A stretch of 64,000 nt of DNA from Streptomonospora nanhaiensis (GCF_026642255.1 NZ_CP113264.1:5332001-5396000), one strand, 5' to 3'. Positions 35,793 to 44,309 are shown, counted from the stretch's first letter. The notes: a model not told the origin generated them from the letters alone. Program-made: numbers and translations.

Positions 35793-36060
35793 GCGACCTG
35801 CGCCCCGTCCGGCAGCGACCCCTCCGGCCGGACCTCGCGCATCGGGCCCGGGGGCGCCGGCCCCACGGGGCTGGGGCGCGGGTCACCGACGCGGATCCTT
35901 TCCGGCAGGCGCTCACCCGCGGAATCGGCCGTGGGCGCGGGTACGGCTGCGGTCTGGTGAGCCTCGCCGGGAGACGGGAGGACCCGGGGAGGGGGTGACG
36001 GGTGCGGCGGGCCTCCTCGGCGTCGGCGAGCGCAGGGCCCGGCCGCTCCGCCCGGAGGTG

Positions 36061-36094
36061 GAGATCGGCCCCGGGGGGCGCCGGGGCCGATCTC
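36061..36094. terminator. Strong hairpin terminator
   Basis: Perfect 14-bp arms GAGATCGGCCCCGG (36061-36074) and CCGGGGCCGATCTC (36081-36094) with a 6-base loop, between the convergent glycosyltransferase and small unknown genes. Confidence 0.75.
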
Positions 36095-36151
36095 TCGGGG
36101 GGCCACACGTCCTCCCGGTACCAAGGGGGTGTCCCGGGCCGGAGTGTGGCG

Positions 36152-36182
36152 GGCACCTCCCCGGGAGGGGTGGGGAGGTGCC
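36152..36182. terminator. Second hairpin terminator
   Basis: Perfect 11-bp arms GGCACCTCCCC (36152-36162) and GGGGAGGTGCC (36172-36182), 150 bases from the stop of the minus-strand gene at 36331. Confidence 0.65.
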
Positions 36183-36330
36183 TCGCGTTCAGTTCTACCG
36201 GAAGTCCGGGTGCCGCGAGGGGGAAACCGTGATTCCGTCGGCCCCCAGTTCCCCATCGACGGCCGCCCGGCCCCGGAGGGCGCTCGTTGTTCCGGATCCG
36301 GTCCGGCCGCTCCGCGCCCCCGGGGCGGGC

Positions 36331-36756
36331 CTACCCCTCCAAGGCGGCGCGCAGGGCCCGGTCGTGCTCGTCGACGGGCTCGTCGGCCAGGTCCCCCACG
36401 AACACGGCGACCAGCTGGCCGCCCTCCCCTGTGACCTCGGCGATGAGGTCCCGCCAGTGGTGGAGGTTCGGGTGCTCGAAGTCCGGGCACGCCTCGGCCG
36501 GGGCCAGCTCGGCCTCCGCCGTCTCCAGCTGCTCGACCGACAGGGGGTAGGAGCCGCTGCCGGAGGAGTGGCCGACCGCCCTGGCCAGGATCACCGCCGG
36601 AAGGTGGTTGCCGTCCCGGTTGGTCAGGGTGAACGAGGTCCGGCCGTCGCGGATGACGCCGACGGCGTGGGCGGCCGGACGCCGCCAGCGCGGGTCGGCG
36701 GCCTCCAACCGCTCCCGGACCGCGATGATCTCTTCCCTGGTGGCCCACTTCTCCAC
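36331..36756 (-). CDS. Small soluble protein of unknown function
   Basis: A 141-residue protein I do not recognise. It starts MEKWATREEIIAVRERLEAA (helical), then has a beta-rich central part (GVIRDGRTSFTLTNRDGNHLPAVIL) and an acidic C-terminus with FEHPNLHHWRDLI and AVFVGDLADEPVDEHDR. There is no signal peptide, membrane helix or metal motif. The start is supported by GAGAGGAG just upstream of the ATG at 36756. It stands alone between terminators and PhzF. Confidence 0.65.
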   Translation of the reverse strand: MEKWATREEIIAVRERLEAADPRWRRPAAHAVGVIRDGRTSFTLTNRDGNHLPAVILARAVGHSSGSGSYPLSVEQLETAEAELAPAEACPDFEHPNLHHWRDLIAEVTGEGGQLVAVFVGDLADEPVDEHDRALRAALEG

Positions 36757-36904
36757 GGGGTGCTCCTCTCGGCTGTCTGTTCCCGGGGCCGGACCGGCCC
36801 CCGTCGAACCCTAGGGGGACGGGGCCCGGGCGTGTTTCGCCGACACCCCGGCGGGCCCGGCGCCCGCACCGGACGACGTGGGCCGGAGCCGCCCCCGGAC
36901 ACGC

Positions 36905-37693
36905 TCAGAGGTGCAGGGTCCCGGTGGCGACCGTCACCGCCCGGCCGCCGATCAGCACCCGGCCGCCCCGGTCCTTCAGCAGGAGGTCGCCGCCGCGCGC
37001 GGAGGCCTGGTGGGCGGTCAGCTCCGCCCGTCCCAGCCTGTCGGCCCAGAAGGGTGTGAGGACCGTGTGCGCCCTGCCGGTCACCGGGTCCTCGGGCACC
37101 CCCACCGCGGGGGCGAAGACCCGGGAGACGAAGTCGGGCCCCTGCCGGGCCCGGGCGGTGACGATGACCAGCTGGAAGGGCAGGGCCGCGACCGCCGCCG
37201 TGTCGGGGGCCAGGCCCCGGACGGCGTCCTCGTCGGCGAGTTCGACGAGGAGGTCCTCCGCGCCACCCAGACCCACCCACCGGGGCCGCGCCCCCAGGGC
37301 CTCGGCCAGCCCCTCCGGGGCCTCGACCGGCTTCGGCGGCCTGGCCGGGAAGTCCATCCACAGCAGCCCGTCCTCCCTCGTGACGGTGAGGACGCCGCTG
37401 CGGGTGGTGAAGCGGAACGGTCCGGGCTCGCCGCGCTCGGTGAGCGCGTGCGCCGTGGCCAGGGTGGCGTGTCCACAGAGGTCGATCTCGACCGTGGGCG
37501 TGAACCACCGCAGTTCGTAGTCGGCGCCGGGGTCGTCCACGGGACGCGCGAACGCCGTCTCGGACAGGTTGAACTCGGCCGCGACCCCCTGCGCCCAGGC
37601 GTCGGGGTAGGCGTCGTCCAGGACCAGGACGGCGGCGGGGTTTCCGGCCAGGGGCCGGTCGGTGAAGGCGTCGACGACGCGGTACTCGGGCAT
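36905..37693 (-). CDS. PhzF-family isomerase
   Basis: A 262-residue PhzF-fold protein of the diaminopimelate-epimerase superfamily. It has VVDAFTDRPLAGNPAAVLV at the N-terminus, the catalytic Glu in NLSETAF (near residue 46), the conserved DLCGHATLA, and FAPAVGVPEDPVTGRAH in the second half, where Arg replaces the usual Ser before Ala-His. Apart from phenazine PhzF, most members are of unknown substrate. No phenazine genes are present. The start is ATG at 37693. Confidence 0.86.
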   Translation of the reverse strand: MPEYRVVDAFTDRPLAGNPAAVLVLDDAYPDAWAQGVAAEFNLSETAFARPVDDPGADYELRWFTPTVEIDLCGHATLATAHALTERGEPGPFRFTTRSGVLTVTREDGLLWMDFPARPPKPVEAPEGLAEALGARPRWVGLGGAEDLLVELADEDAVRGLAPDTAAVAALPFQLVIVTARARQGPDFVSRVFAPAVGVPEDPVTGRAHTVLTPFWADRLGRAELTAHQASARGGDLLLKDRGGRVLIGGRAVTVATGTLHL

Positions 37694-37708
37694 GGGCCCA
37701 GGCTAGGC

Positions 37709-37784
37709 CGTGTTCCGCGGGTCGTTCCGGGCTCGCGGCGATCGGCGCGAGCGCCGAGCCCGCCGAAAGCACCGACGGACCACG
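37709..37784. repeat. Small inverted-repeat element, short copy (76 bp)
   Basis: This 76-bp sequence matches the ends of the 178-bp element at 61451-61628. Its ends, CGTGTTCCGCGGG and the complement of CGTGGTCCGTCGGTG, form imperfect terminal inverted repeats. Compared with the long copy it lacks exactly the 102 bases between two GCTCGCG direct repeats. It lies between phzF and the Lrp gene and has no coding capacity, so it looks like a MITE-type relic. Confidence 0.75.
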
Positions 37785-37853
37785 CCCCGGGGCCGGGCGG
37801 GGTCGTGCCGGGGTCCGGTCGCGGAGCGGACGGCCCCCCGCCGGCCGGCGCTG

Positions 37854-38291
37854 TCACAGGGGCGGCTCGTCGAGGATGAACATGGTCTGGGTGCTCTTGA
37901 CCTCGGGGATGCGCTGGAGCCGTTCGAGGACGAAGGTGCGCAGCGCGGCCGCGTCGGTGACGCGGACGAGGAGGAGCAGGTCGACGTCGCCGGACACCAG
38001 CGCCGCGTGGTCCACCTCGGGGATGTCGCGCAGGTAGCCCCGGAACCTCTCCCAGGAGTGCTGCTCGATGCGCACGGAAACGTACGCGGAGAGGGCGGTG
38101 CCGTACTTCTCGGGGTCGATGACGGCGGTGAACCCGCGGATGACGCCCTCGTCCCGCAGCCGTTCGAGCCGGGAGTAGGCGTTGGCCCTGGAGATGTGGG
38201 CCTGCTCCGCGACCGCGCGGATGGACATGCGCCCGTCCTCCCGCAGGAGGGCGATGATGCGACGGTCGGTGTCGTCCAGCCGCACGGCCAT
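37854..38291 (-). CDS. Lrp/AsnC-family regulator next to the E1-alpha-like gene
   Basis: A 145-residue Lrp/AsnC protein. The winged helix-turn-helix is at residues 5-55 (LDDTDRRIIALLREDGRMS, AHISRANAYSRLERL), followed by a RAM domain (VSGDVDLLLLVRVTD). I start at the ATG at 38291 because GAGGTGA lies 5 bases upstream; GTG at 38300 is within that site. It is divergent from the E1-alpha-like gene, an arrangement seen with BkdR regulators and branched-chain keto acid dehydrogenase genes. A 25-bp inverted repeat at 38395-38419 is the likely target. Confidence 0.9.
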   Translation of the reverse strand: MAVRLDDTDRRIIALLREDGRMSIRAVAEQAHISRANAYSRLERLRDEGVIRGFTAVIDPEKYGTALSAYVSVRIEQHSWERFRGYLRDIPEVDHAALVSGDVDLLLLVRVTDAAALRTFVLERLQRIPEVKSTQTMFILDEPPL

Positions 38292-38394
38292 GTGTCTCAC
38301 CTCATACCGCTCACACGATACCCGCGTGAGACCATCCGTGGCGCTCTGGCGAACGACCGGCCATTTTGTCCAGCATCAGCCTGGGGACATCGAC

Positions 38395-38419
38395 AATATG
38401 GGGTGATTCACCGCATATT
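38395..38419. promoter_or_regulatory. Candidate Lrp operator at the start of the E1-alpha-like gene
   Basis: A near-perfect 25-bp inverted repeat: left half AATATGGGGTGA (38395-38406), right half CACCGCATATT read as complement AATATGCGGTG, one mismatch in the inner 11 positions. It ends 6 bases before the ATG at 38426, so binding would block the start region. Its AT-rich ends stand out against the surroundings. Confidence 0.65.
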
Positions 38420-38425
38420 CAAGAC

Positions 38426-39511
38426 ATGAAGCACACCGATGAGCGACCTCGCCCGGCTCCTCCGCCCCCGCCGGTGGAGCCCGTGCGGCTCGTCGACCGG
38501 CACGGGCTGCGTGTGGAGCACCCGGGGTTCACCGCTCCCGACGGCGCCCGGCTGGCCGGGCTCCACCGCGCCATGGTCATCGGGCGCCGCTTCGACCGGC
38601 AGGCCCGCGCGCTCGCCGGCCAGGGCCTCCTCGCCGTGTACCCGTCCTCGGCGGGGCAGGAGGCGTCCCAGGTCGGAGGCGTGCTCGCCCTGTCGGACCG
38701 GGACTGGCTCTTCCCCGGGTACCGCGACAGCGTCGCCCTGGTCGCCCACGGGGTGGACCCGGTGGAGGCCCTCACGCTCTTCCGCGGCGACTGGCGTCCG
38801 GGATACGACCCCCGCCGCTACCGGTGCGCTCCGCAGTGCACCCCCGTGGCCACGAACGCCTCACACGCGGTCGGCCTCACCTACGCGGCCCGGCGCGAGG
38901 GTCGGGACGTGGCGGCCCTGGCCCTGACGGGTGACGGGGGCGACACCGACGAGGCCTACGACTTCGCCGCCGTGTGGAACACGCCCGTCGTCTTCCTCGT
39001 GCGCGGCGGCCACCGGGCCGCCGGTGCGCCCCCCTACCCGCGGGGCCCCGCACCCGTGCACGGAGCCCCCGGGCACGACAGGAAGGGCTACCGCGTCGAC
39101 GGCGCCGACGCCGCCGCCGTGTACGCGGTCGTCTCCCGGGCGCTGGCCGAGGCCCGGGACGGCGGCGGCCCGGCCGTCGTCGAGGCGGTCGCGTACCGGG
39201 AGGACCCGCGGTCCTGCTGCGCGCCGCCCCGCCGGGAGGGGCCGGAGTCCGGGCACCGGTGCGAGGGCGACCCGGTCACCCGCGTGGAGGCCCTTCTGCG
39301 GGCGGAAGGCCTGCTGGGGGACCCCGGGGAGACCGAACGGGCCCTGGCCGCCCTCGGCTCCGAGGCGGAGGAGTTCGCCGCCTCGGTGCGCGAGCGCATG
39401 GCGCCGTCGGGCGGCCGCGACCCGCGTCCGCCGTCCGGGGGCGTCCGCCCCGCGGTCCCGTCCCTGCCGGGACGGCGCAGGGAGCCGGCCGACGGAGCCC
39501 GGATGCCCTGA
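38426..39511 (+). CDS. Orphan 2-oxoacid dehydrogenase E1-alpha-like protein with degenerate TPP site
   Basis: A 361-residue protein clearly derived from the PDH/BCKDH E1-alpha family: GRRFDRQARALAGQGLLAVY, PSSAGQEASQVGG, DWLFPGYRDS and CTPVATNASHAVGL all match. The TPP motif is damaged. GDG at 169-171 remains, but the following TSEGDFHEALNF-type helix is shortened to GDTDEAYDF, and the closing Asn-Asn is replaced by Gly194-Gly195. The active-site loop after it is short and Pro/Gly-rich. The C-terminal 60 residues are Arg/Pro-rich. No E1-beta, E2 or E3 gene follows. It starts at the ATG at 38426 with no clear ribosome site and is divergent from the Lrp gene. It is probably not a working dehydrogenase subunit. 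Confidence 0.8.
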   Translation: MKHTDERPRPAPPPPPVEPVRLVDRHGLRVEHPGFTAPDGARLAGLHRAMVIGRRFDRQARALAGQGLLAVYPSSAGQEASQVGGVLALSDRDWLFPGYRDSVALVAHGVDPVEALTLFRGDWRPGYDPRRYRCAPQCTPVATNASHAVGLTYAARREGRDVAALALTGDGGDTDEAYDFAAVWNTPVVFLVRGGHRAAGAPPYPRGPAPVHGAPGHDRKGYRVDGADAAAVYAVVSRALAEARDGGGPAVVEAVAYREDPRSCCAPPRREGPESGHRCEGDPVTRVEALLRAEGLLGDPGETERALAALGSEAEEFAASVRERMAPSGGRDPRPPSGGVRPAVPSLPGRRREPADGARMP

Positions 39512-39884
39512 GCGGCACGGCCGGGGCCGCCCTCCCCGGCCGTCCCCGCACGAACCTCCGCGCCGGGCACGCGGGGAGGCTTCGGACCCGTCGGCGACGG
39601 CGTTGTCGCCACCGGCGCGGGTCCGGGAGCCGCCCCGACCGCCGAGGCGCGGGACAGGGCGCGCGGACCCCGTGTCGGCGCGTCCGAGGGGCGGGCGGGC
39701 CGCCGCGGTCAACGGCGACCGGCGGCGCGCCCGCGTCCCGCGCGCCGGGAGCGTCCCGGCGCGGACACGCCGAAGGGCCGCGGCCTGTCGGCCGCGGCCC
39801 TTCGGGGACCGCTCCTGCGGGGGCGTCCGGCCTCGGGCCGGTACCGGTCGGGGGACCGGGAGGTCCCGGAGGACGCCCTGCGCG
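39512..39884. other. Gene-free gap between convergent genes, with two hairpins
   Basis: No gene is visible. Arms CGCGCCGGGA (39741-39750) and TCCCGGCGCG (39754-39763) make one hairpin, and a stronger terminator follows at 39771-39804 (listed separately). The remainder is featureless GC-rich sequence. Confidence 0.6.
39771..39804. terminator. Bidirectional terminator between the E1-like and DPBB-like genes
   Basis: Perfect 15-bp arms CGAAGGGCCGCGGCC (39771-39785) and GGCCGCGGCCCTTCG (39790-39804) with a TGTC loop. Confidence 0.85.
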
Positions 39885-40754
39885 CTACTTGTTGCCGCGC
39901 AGCTTGTCGAACAGGGTGCTGAGCGTGGAGCCCAGGCTGTGGCGCCCGTCGCTCTCGGCCATCAGACCCTTGCCCTCGCTGTCGGCCGCACCGGCGTGCT
40001 GGCCGGCCGGACGGCGGGTCCAGGCGAAGAACAGCGCGATCAGGATCGCCGGGATGATGGCCAGGGTCAGCAGACCCGTGCCGCTCATCACGCCGTCCGC
40101 ACCGGTGAGCTCGGCTCCGGAGAGGTCGTTCGCGGCGGTCTCGGCGGTCACGCCGCCGTCGCCGTTCCCGTCCTGGCCCTCGGCCGCGGCCGCGTCCTCG
40201 GACTGCTCCTGCTCCTTCGCCTGCTCCTCCTCCTTGGCGGCCTGGTCGGCGCCGTCCTCGGAGGTCTCCTTCGCGGTCTCCTCCTTCGGCTCCTCCTCGG
40301 TCTTCTCCTCGGGGAGGGGGGAGACGGCGTCCTCACACTTGTTGCCGGGCTCCTGGAAGGGGTGCGGGGCGCCCTCGGTGCCGTTCCCGTCGCCCCACTC
40401 GGTGATGTAGTACTCGACCTCGGCGTGGCCGTTGCCGCCGCCGACGGTCAGGGAGTTCTCGTCGAAGCTCGTGCCCATCATGTCGGCGAAGGTCTTGCCG
40501 TCGATGTCGAGCAGAACGTCGCAGTCCGCAGAGGGCTCCCCGGGACCGCGGTCACCGATGAAGAACTCGTACTCCTCGCCCTCGTAGACGATGTAGCCCT
40601 CGGTGCCGAGCGGCCAGCTGGGGCTGGAGAACAGCCCCTTCTGCATGGGCTCTCCGCCCGCGGGTGCACCGGTGTCCCCGTTGATGCCGGAACCGTCGTC
40701 CCAGAAGTAGGTCGCGGTGACTTCGCCGTGCTGAATGGGAGTTTCGTTGCTCAT
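39885..40754 (-). CDS. Double-psi-barrel-like protein with C-terminal membrane anchor
   Basis: A 289-residue protein of unknown function. Residues 8-110 recall RlpA/DPBB domains: GEVTATYFWDDGSG, EPMQKGLFSSPSWPLGT (like the T-A-A-H-P-x-L-P-x-G-T block) and FFIGDRGPGE (like the catalytic N-D-R-G-P). A very acidic Glu/Lys/Ala-rich linker covers about residues 135-205. One membrane helix, GLLTLAIIPAILIALFFAW, lies near residues 227-245, and the tail is basic (TRRP, FDKLRGNK). There is no N-terminal signal peptide, so if the positive-inside rule holds, the barrel lies outside (N-out). ATG at 40754 has no clear ribosome site. The DPBB call is inferred from motifs only. Confidence 0.6.
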   Translation of the reverse strand: MSNETPIQHGEVTATYFWDDGSGINGDTGAPAGGEPMQKGLFSSPSWPLGTEGYIVYEGEEYEFFIGDRGPGEPSADCDVLLDIDGKTFADMMGTSFDENSLTVGGGNGHAEVEYYITEWGDGNGTEGAPHPFQEPGNKCEDAVSPLPEEKTEEEPKEETAKETSEDGADQAAKEEEQAKEQEQSEDAAAAEGQDGNGDGGVTAETAANDLSGAELTGADGVMSGTGLLTLAIIPAILIALFFAWTRRPAGQHAGAADSEGKGLMAESDGRHSLGSTLSTLFDKLRGNK

Positions 40755-41154
40755 AAATTAATGGCCAGGTTGACGACAGGGCCGAGAAGACCGTGGGCAC
40801 GACGCTCCAGAACACGCGGGCACGCTCGGTGCGCCCCGCGAGGGCGTCATGTCAGGGATCTCCCGCGTCGCTGGCGGCGAGTGGCGGGCGGGAACGGGAG
40901 CACCGATGGAATTCGGTGGTCCTCCGGCGTGAGCGCGTGGATACGCGCCGCCCGATTCCCGGTGAGGGTCTCGACTCCCTTGCGGCACTCGGCCGGTCAA
41001 GGGCTCGGCATCGACTCGCTAAAGACTCATAACGAAGCGATCACGAGGACACTAACCCAGGTTTAAGCAAAGTGTGCAAGCCTTCCAGGTAAAATGACAG
41101 CACGTGTTTACCCGTATACGTATCGCAGTGCCCTGGGAAAGGACCCCTGGAACG
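40755..41154 (-). promoter_or_regulatory. Long upstream region of the DPBB-like gene
   Basis: No gene is supported. Around 41020-41130 the sequence becomes distinctly AT-rich (for example at 41095-41125), the likely promoter zone, but I cannot fix boxes. With 41184-41414 (also empty), the whole gene-free gap is 698 bases and includes two hairpins listed separately. Confidence 0.35.
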
Positions 41155-41183
41155 CGAGAACCCCTGCCGGACAGGGGTTCTCG
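41155..41183. terminator. Hairpin in the kynU downstream region
   Basis: Perfect 12-bp arms CGAGAACCCCTG (41155-41166) and CAGGGGTTCTCG (41172-41183) with a 5-base loop. It is probably a second terminator for leftward kyn transcripts. Confidence 0.65.
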
Positions 41184-41414
41184 GACGTATGCGGAGAAGG
41201 CGGAGGGACCGTTCCGTGGCCCGCGTCATACACTCGCCCGAGTTGACACGAAGCGTGAGAGGTGGGACGGGAGGCCGTGTACGGGCCGAAAAGGTCACGG
41301 TCCACGCGCCGAGGTCCCGCGGTGCGGTCGGGGGCGGCGCGGTCAAGGCCGAGCAATGCCCGTCCCGGGCGGGGGTCAGCGGCGACGGGGGCCTCTCCCC
41401 TCCGGGCAAAGGGA

Positions 41415-41440
41415 ACTCCGGACGGTTGCCCGTCCGGAGT
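41415..41440 (-). terminator. Terminator of the kynA-kynU operon
   Basis: Perfect 11-bp arms ACTCCGGACGG (41415-41425) and CCGTCCGGAGT (41430-41440) with a TTGC loop, 13 bases after the kynU stop. Confidence 0.8.
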
Positions 41441-41452
41441 GTCAAGAAGGGG

Positions 41453-42691
41453 TCACGTGACTTGGCCGCGCCTGGCGAAGCGCTCCTGGCGCCACTCGCC
41501 CGTCCCGACGACCTCGACCAGGGCTGTCGCGGCGTCCCACACGTCGACGTGGCGCAGGTACAGGGGCGTGAACCCGAACCGCATGACGTCGGGGGCCCGG
41601 AAGTCACCGATCACCCCGCGCGCGATGAGCGCCTGCACGATCGCGTACCCCGCGCCCTCCTCGGGCTCCACCAGCGCCACCTGGCTCCCGCGCCGGGCGT
41701 GCTCGGACGGGGTGATGGAGGAGATCCCCGCCTGCGCCGCCCGGGAGAGGAACAGGTCGGTCATCGCCAGGCTCTTGGCTCGCACCTGGGCCAGGTCGGC
41801 CTCGGCCCACACGTCCAGGGAGGCCTCCAGCGCCGCGTCCGCGACCAGCGGCTGCGACCCGCTGAGGAAGCGCGAGACCCCCGGCGCGGGCTCGTAGTCG
41901 CCCGAGAAGTCGAACGGGCGGGCGTGCCCGTGCCATCCGCTGACGGGCTGCTCGGCCACCGCGTGGTGGCGCCGGGCCGCGTACAGGAACGCGGGGGCGC
42001 CCGGACCGGCGTTGAGGTACTTGTAGGTGCACCCGACCGCGAAGTCGGCCCCGCTGCCCGACAGGTCCACCGGGACCGCGCCGACGCTGTGGCACAGGTC
42101 CCACACCACCAGGGCCCCGTTCTCGTGGGCCAGGCGGGTGATGCCGGGCATGTCGCGCAGGGTCCCGCTGCGGTAGTCCACGTGGCTGAGCAGCAGGACG
42201 GCGACGTCGCCCCCGGCCAGTGCGGCCTCCAGCCCGGGACCGTCGGGGTCCACCCTGCGCTGGACGGCCCCGGCCAGCGCGACCGCGCCCTCGGCCACGT
42301 ACAGGTCGGTGGGGAAGTTGCCGGCCTCGCCCAGCACGACGGAGCGGTCGGACATCCGCAGCGCCGCGACCAGGACCTTGAAGAGGTTGGCGGAGGTGCC
42401 GTCGCCGACGACGACCTCGTCCGCGGCGGCGCCGACCAGCGGCGCGACCTTGGCGCCCAGGGTGCGCGGCTTGTCCCACCAGCCCGCGTCGTTCCAGCTT
42501 CGGATGAGGTCCCGGCCCCACTCGCGCTCGATCATGTCGGCCACCCGGCCCGGGGTGGAGCGCGGCAGCGCGCCCAGGGAGTTGCCGTCCAGGTAGATCA
42601 CGCCCTCGGGGAGGACGAACTCCTCACGGAACGCGGCGAGGGGGTCGGCGGCGTCGAGCGCGACGCAGTCCTCACGGGTGGTGGGCGTCAT
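41453..42691 (-). CDS. kynU: Kynureninase
   Basis: A 412-residue PLP enzyme that cleaves kynurenine to anthranilate and alanine. It shows YLDGNSLGALP near residue 32, the PLP phosphate region DGTSANLFK, DLCHSVGAVPVDL with the ring-stacking Asp, and the lysine in CTYKYLNAGPGAPAF (near residue 230). The length is standard. It lies 42 bases downstream of kynA, so the two form an operon. Anthranilate could feed tryptophan resynthesis, quinolones or catabolism. Confidence 0.95.
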   Translation of the reverse strand: MTPTTREDCVALDAADPLAAFREEFVLPEGVIYLDGNSLGALPRSTPGRVADMIEREWGRDLIRSWNDAGWWDKPRTLGAKVAPLVGAAADEVVVGDGTSANLFKVLVAALRMSDRSVVLGEAGNFPTDLYVAEGAVALAGAVQRRVDPDGPGLEAALAGGDVAVLLLSHVDYRSGTLRDMPGITRLAHENGALVVWDLCHSVGAVPVDLSGSGADFAVGCTYKYLNAGPGAPAFLYAARRHHAVAEQPVSGWHGHARPFDFSGDYEPAPGVSRFLSGSQPLVADAALEASLDVWAEADLAQVRAKSLAMTDLFLSRAAQAGISSITPSEHARRGSQVALVEPEEGAGYAIVQALIARGVIGDFRAPDVMRFGFTPLYLRHVDVWDAATALVEVVGTGEWRQERFARRGQVT

Positions 42692-42733
42692 CGGTTCCTG
42701 CTTCCTGCTCGTGCGCGGGGCGCGGCGTACTGG

Positions 42734-43639
42734 TCAGACGGAGCTGCGGAGGGACCACAGCTCGGGGAAGACGTCCTGCTCGGCGTTGCGCGCCAGCCAG
42801 GTGAGGCCGCTGGAACCCCCGCTGCCGGGCTTGCCGCCCATCGTCCGCTTGACGGCCACGAGGTGGCGGTGGCGCCACCGCGTCACCCTCTCGGCGACGT
42901 CGAGCAGCGCCTCGGCCAGCAGGAACAGGTCGTTCCCGGGCGCGTCGTCGGCGTAGACGGCCGTCCACGCCGCCTCGACCCCGTCGCTGGGCTCGTAGTC
43001 CTGTGTCCAGTCCCGCTCGACGCGGTCGGCGGGCACCGGGAGGCCGCGGCGGTGGAGCAGGCGCAGCGCGGCGTCGTAGAGGCCGGGACTCTCCAGTACG
43101 GCCCTGAGCTGGTCCGCCACTCCGGCCATGGCCTTGTGCGGCCGGATCATGGCGGCCGACTTGTTGCCGAGCAGGAACTCCAGCTTGCGGTAGCCGTAGG
43201 ACTGGAACCCGGAGGCCTCGCCGAAGGAGTCGCGGAAGCGGTTGAACTCGGTGGGGGTCATGTCCCCGAGCAGGCCCCAGGAGTCGTTGAGCACGTCCTG
43301 AGCGTTGCACGCCCGGCGCAGCCACGCCAGCGCGCCGGGCACGTCGTCCGCCTCCAGCGCGTCGCGGGCCGCCTCCCAGCGCTCCTGGACCAGCGCGAAG
43401 AGCAGCTCCATCACCTGGGTGGCGATGATGAACGCGGACTCGGCCGGCTCGGCGGTGCGCGGTCTCCGGAGGCCGAGCAGGGTGTCGATCCCGACGTAGT
43501 CGACGTAGGGGGTGTTCTTCTCGAAGGAGAGCGTCGGCCGCCCCCCGTCGGTCGCGGCCCGGCGCGCCCGGGCCGCCTCGGCCCCTTCCGCGTCCTCGCC
43601 GGGGGCGAACGGACACTGCTGGGCGGCGGTGGAGAGCAT
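42734..43639 (-). CDS. kynA: Tryptophan 2,3-dioxygenase
   Basis: A 301-residue heme dioxygenase that opens the indole ring to give N-formylkynurenine. It has YVDYVGIDTLLGL, FIIATQVMELLF, SGFQSYGYRKLEFLLGN and the heme-proximal histidine in WRHRHLVAVKRTMGGK with the substrate-binding GGSSGLTWL. I chose the ATG at 43639 behind AAGGGG; the frame is open further up but without a ribosome site. No kynurenine formamidase gene (kynB) is seen nearby. It is divergent from an Lrp-type regulator. Confidence 0.95.
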   Translation of the reverse strand: MLSTAAQQCPFAPGEDAEGAEAARARRAATDGGRPTLSFEKNTPYVDYVGIDTLLGLRRPRTAEPAESAFIIATQVMELLFALVQERWEAARDALEADDVPGALAWLRRACNAQDVLNDSWGLLGDMTPTEFNRFRDSFGEASGFQSYGYRKLEFLLGNKSAAMIRPHKAMAGVADQLRAVLESPGLYDAALRLLHRRGLPVPADRVERDWTQDYEPSDGVEAAWTAVYADDAPGNDLFLLAEALLDVAERVTRWRHRHLVAVKRTMGGKPGSGGSSGLTWLARNAEQDVFPELWSLRSSV

Positions 43640-43841
43640 GACGACCCCTTGTCGGTACTGCTTGAGCGGCTGTGCGGGCACCGCGCAGCGCGGGGAACCG
43701 CCCCGGCACACGGCACCGTGTACGTGAGGTCACATCATCGGGCAGACACAACCGCGAAAGGAATGGCCGACGAACACGCAAGTCGGGCATTGGCCTAGCA
43801 TTCGTCATGGTTAACGAGCTTCGACCTTGGGAACGCAAAGC

Positions 43842-44309
43842 ATGGCCTCACGACTGGCAACCCCGCTGGACGGCGTCGACCAGCGCATCCTCTCCGAACT
43901 CCAGCAGGACGGGCGGCTGTCCTTCAACGAGCTGTCCCGCAGGGTCAACCTGTCGGCGCCCGCCGTCGCCGACCGCGTCCGCCGCCTCACCGACCGCGGG
44001 GTGATCACCGGCTACCACGCGCACGTCGACCCGGCCGCCGCCGGGCTCCCGGTGACCGCCCTGGTCCGGATGGAGTGCTTCGGCGCGCACTGCCTGCTGC
44101 GGGAGGGCTCCTCGCTGGAGCTGCCCGAGATCCTGCAGGTGCACCGGGTGACCGGCGACGACTGCTGCGTCCTGCTCATCGCGGTCCGCTCGATGGAGCA
44201 CTTCGAGGAGGTCATCGACAAGCTCGCCGAGCACGGTCGCCCCTCCAGCACCATGGTCATGTCCAGCCCGGTCCCGTGGCGGGCCGTCAGCGCGCCCCGT
44301 ACGCCATGA
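43842..44309 (+). CDS. Lrp/AsnC-family regulator of the kynurenine genes (inferred)
   Basis: A 155-residue Lrp protein: HTH LDGVDQRILSELQQDGRLSF and VNLSAPAVADRVRRL, then a RAM domain ending in VMSSPVPWRAV. Two adjacent Cys (DDCCVLL) lie in the RAM core. I use the ATG at 43842. It is divergent from kynA-kynU across a 202-base spacer, which suggests control of tryptophan breakdown by an aromatic amino acid. Its stop overlaps the DUF4031 start (ATGA). Confidence 0.88.
   Translation: MASRLATPLDGVDQRILSELQQDGRLSFNELSRRVNLSAPAVADRVRRLTDRGVITGYHAHVDPAAAGLPVTALVRMECFGAHCLLREGSSLELPEILQVHRVTGDDCCVLLIAVRSMEHFEEVIDKLAEHGRPSSTMVMSSPVPWRAVSAPRTP

Larger units (their letters stand above)
35793..36330. 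other. Gene-free stretch with two strong hairpins
   Basis: No gene is supported in these 538 bases. It holds two perfect hairpins, listed separately (36061-36094 and 36152-36182), between the convergent glycosyltransferase gene and the small unknown gene. The rest is GC-rich with no recognisable motif. Confidence 0.6.

Noticed and set aside
35793-36330. Short open frames between the glycosyltransferase gene and the small unknown gene
   Set aside because: Low-complexity Arg/Pro/Gly translations without ribosome sites, overlapping two terminator hairpins.
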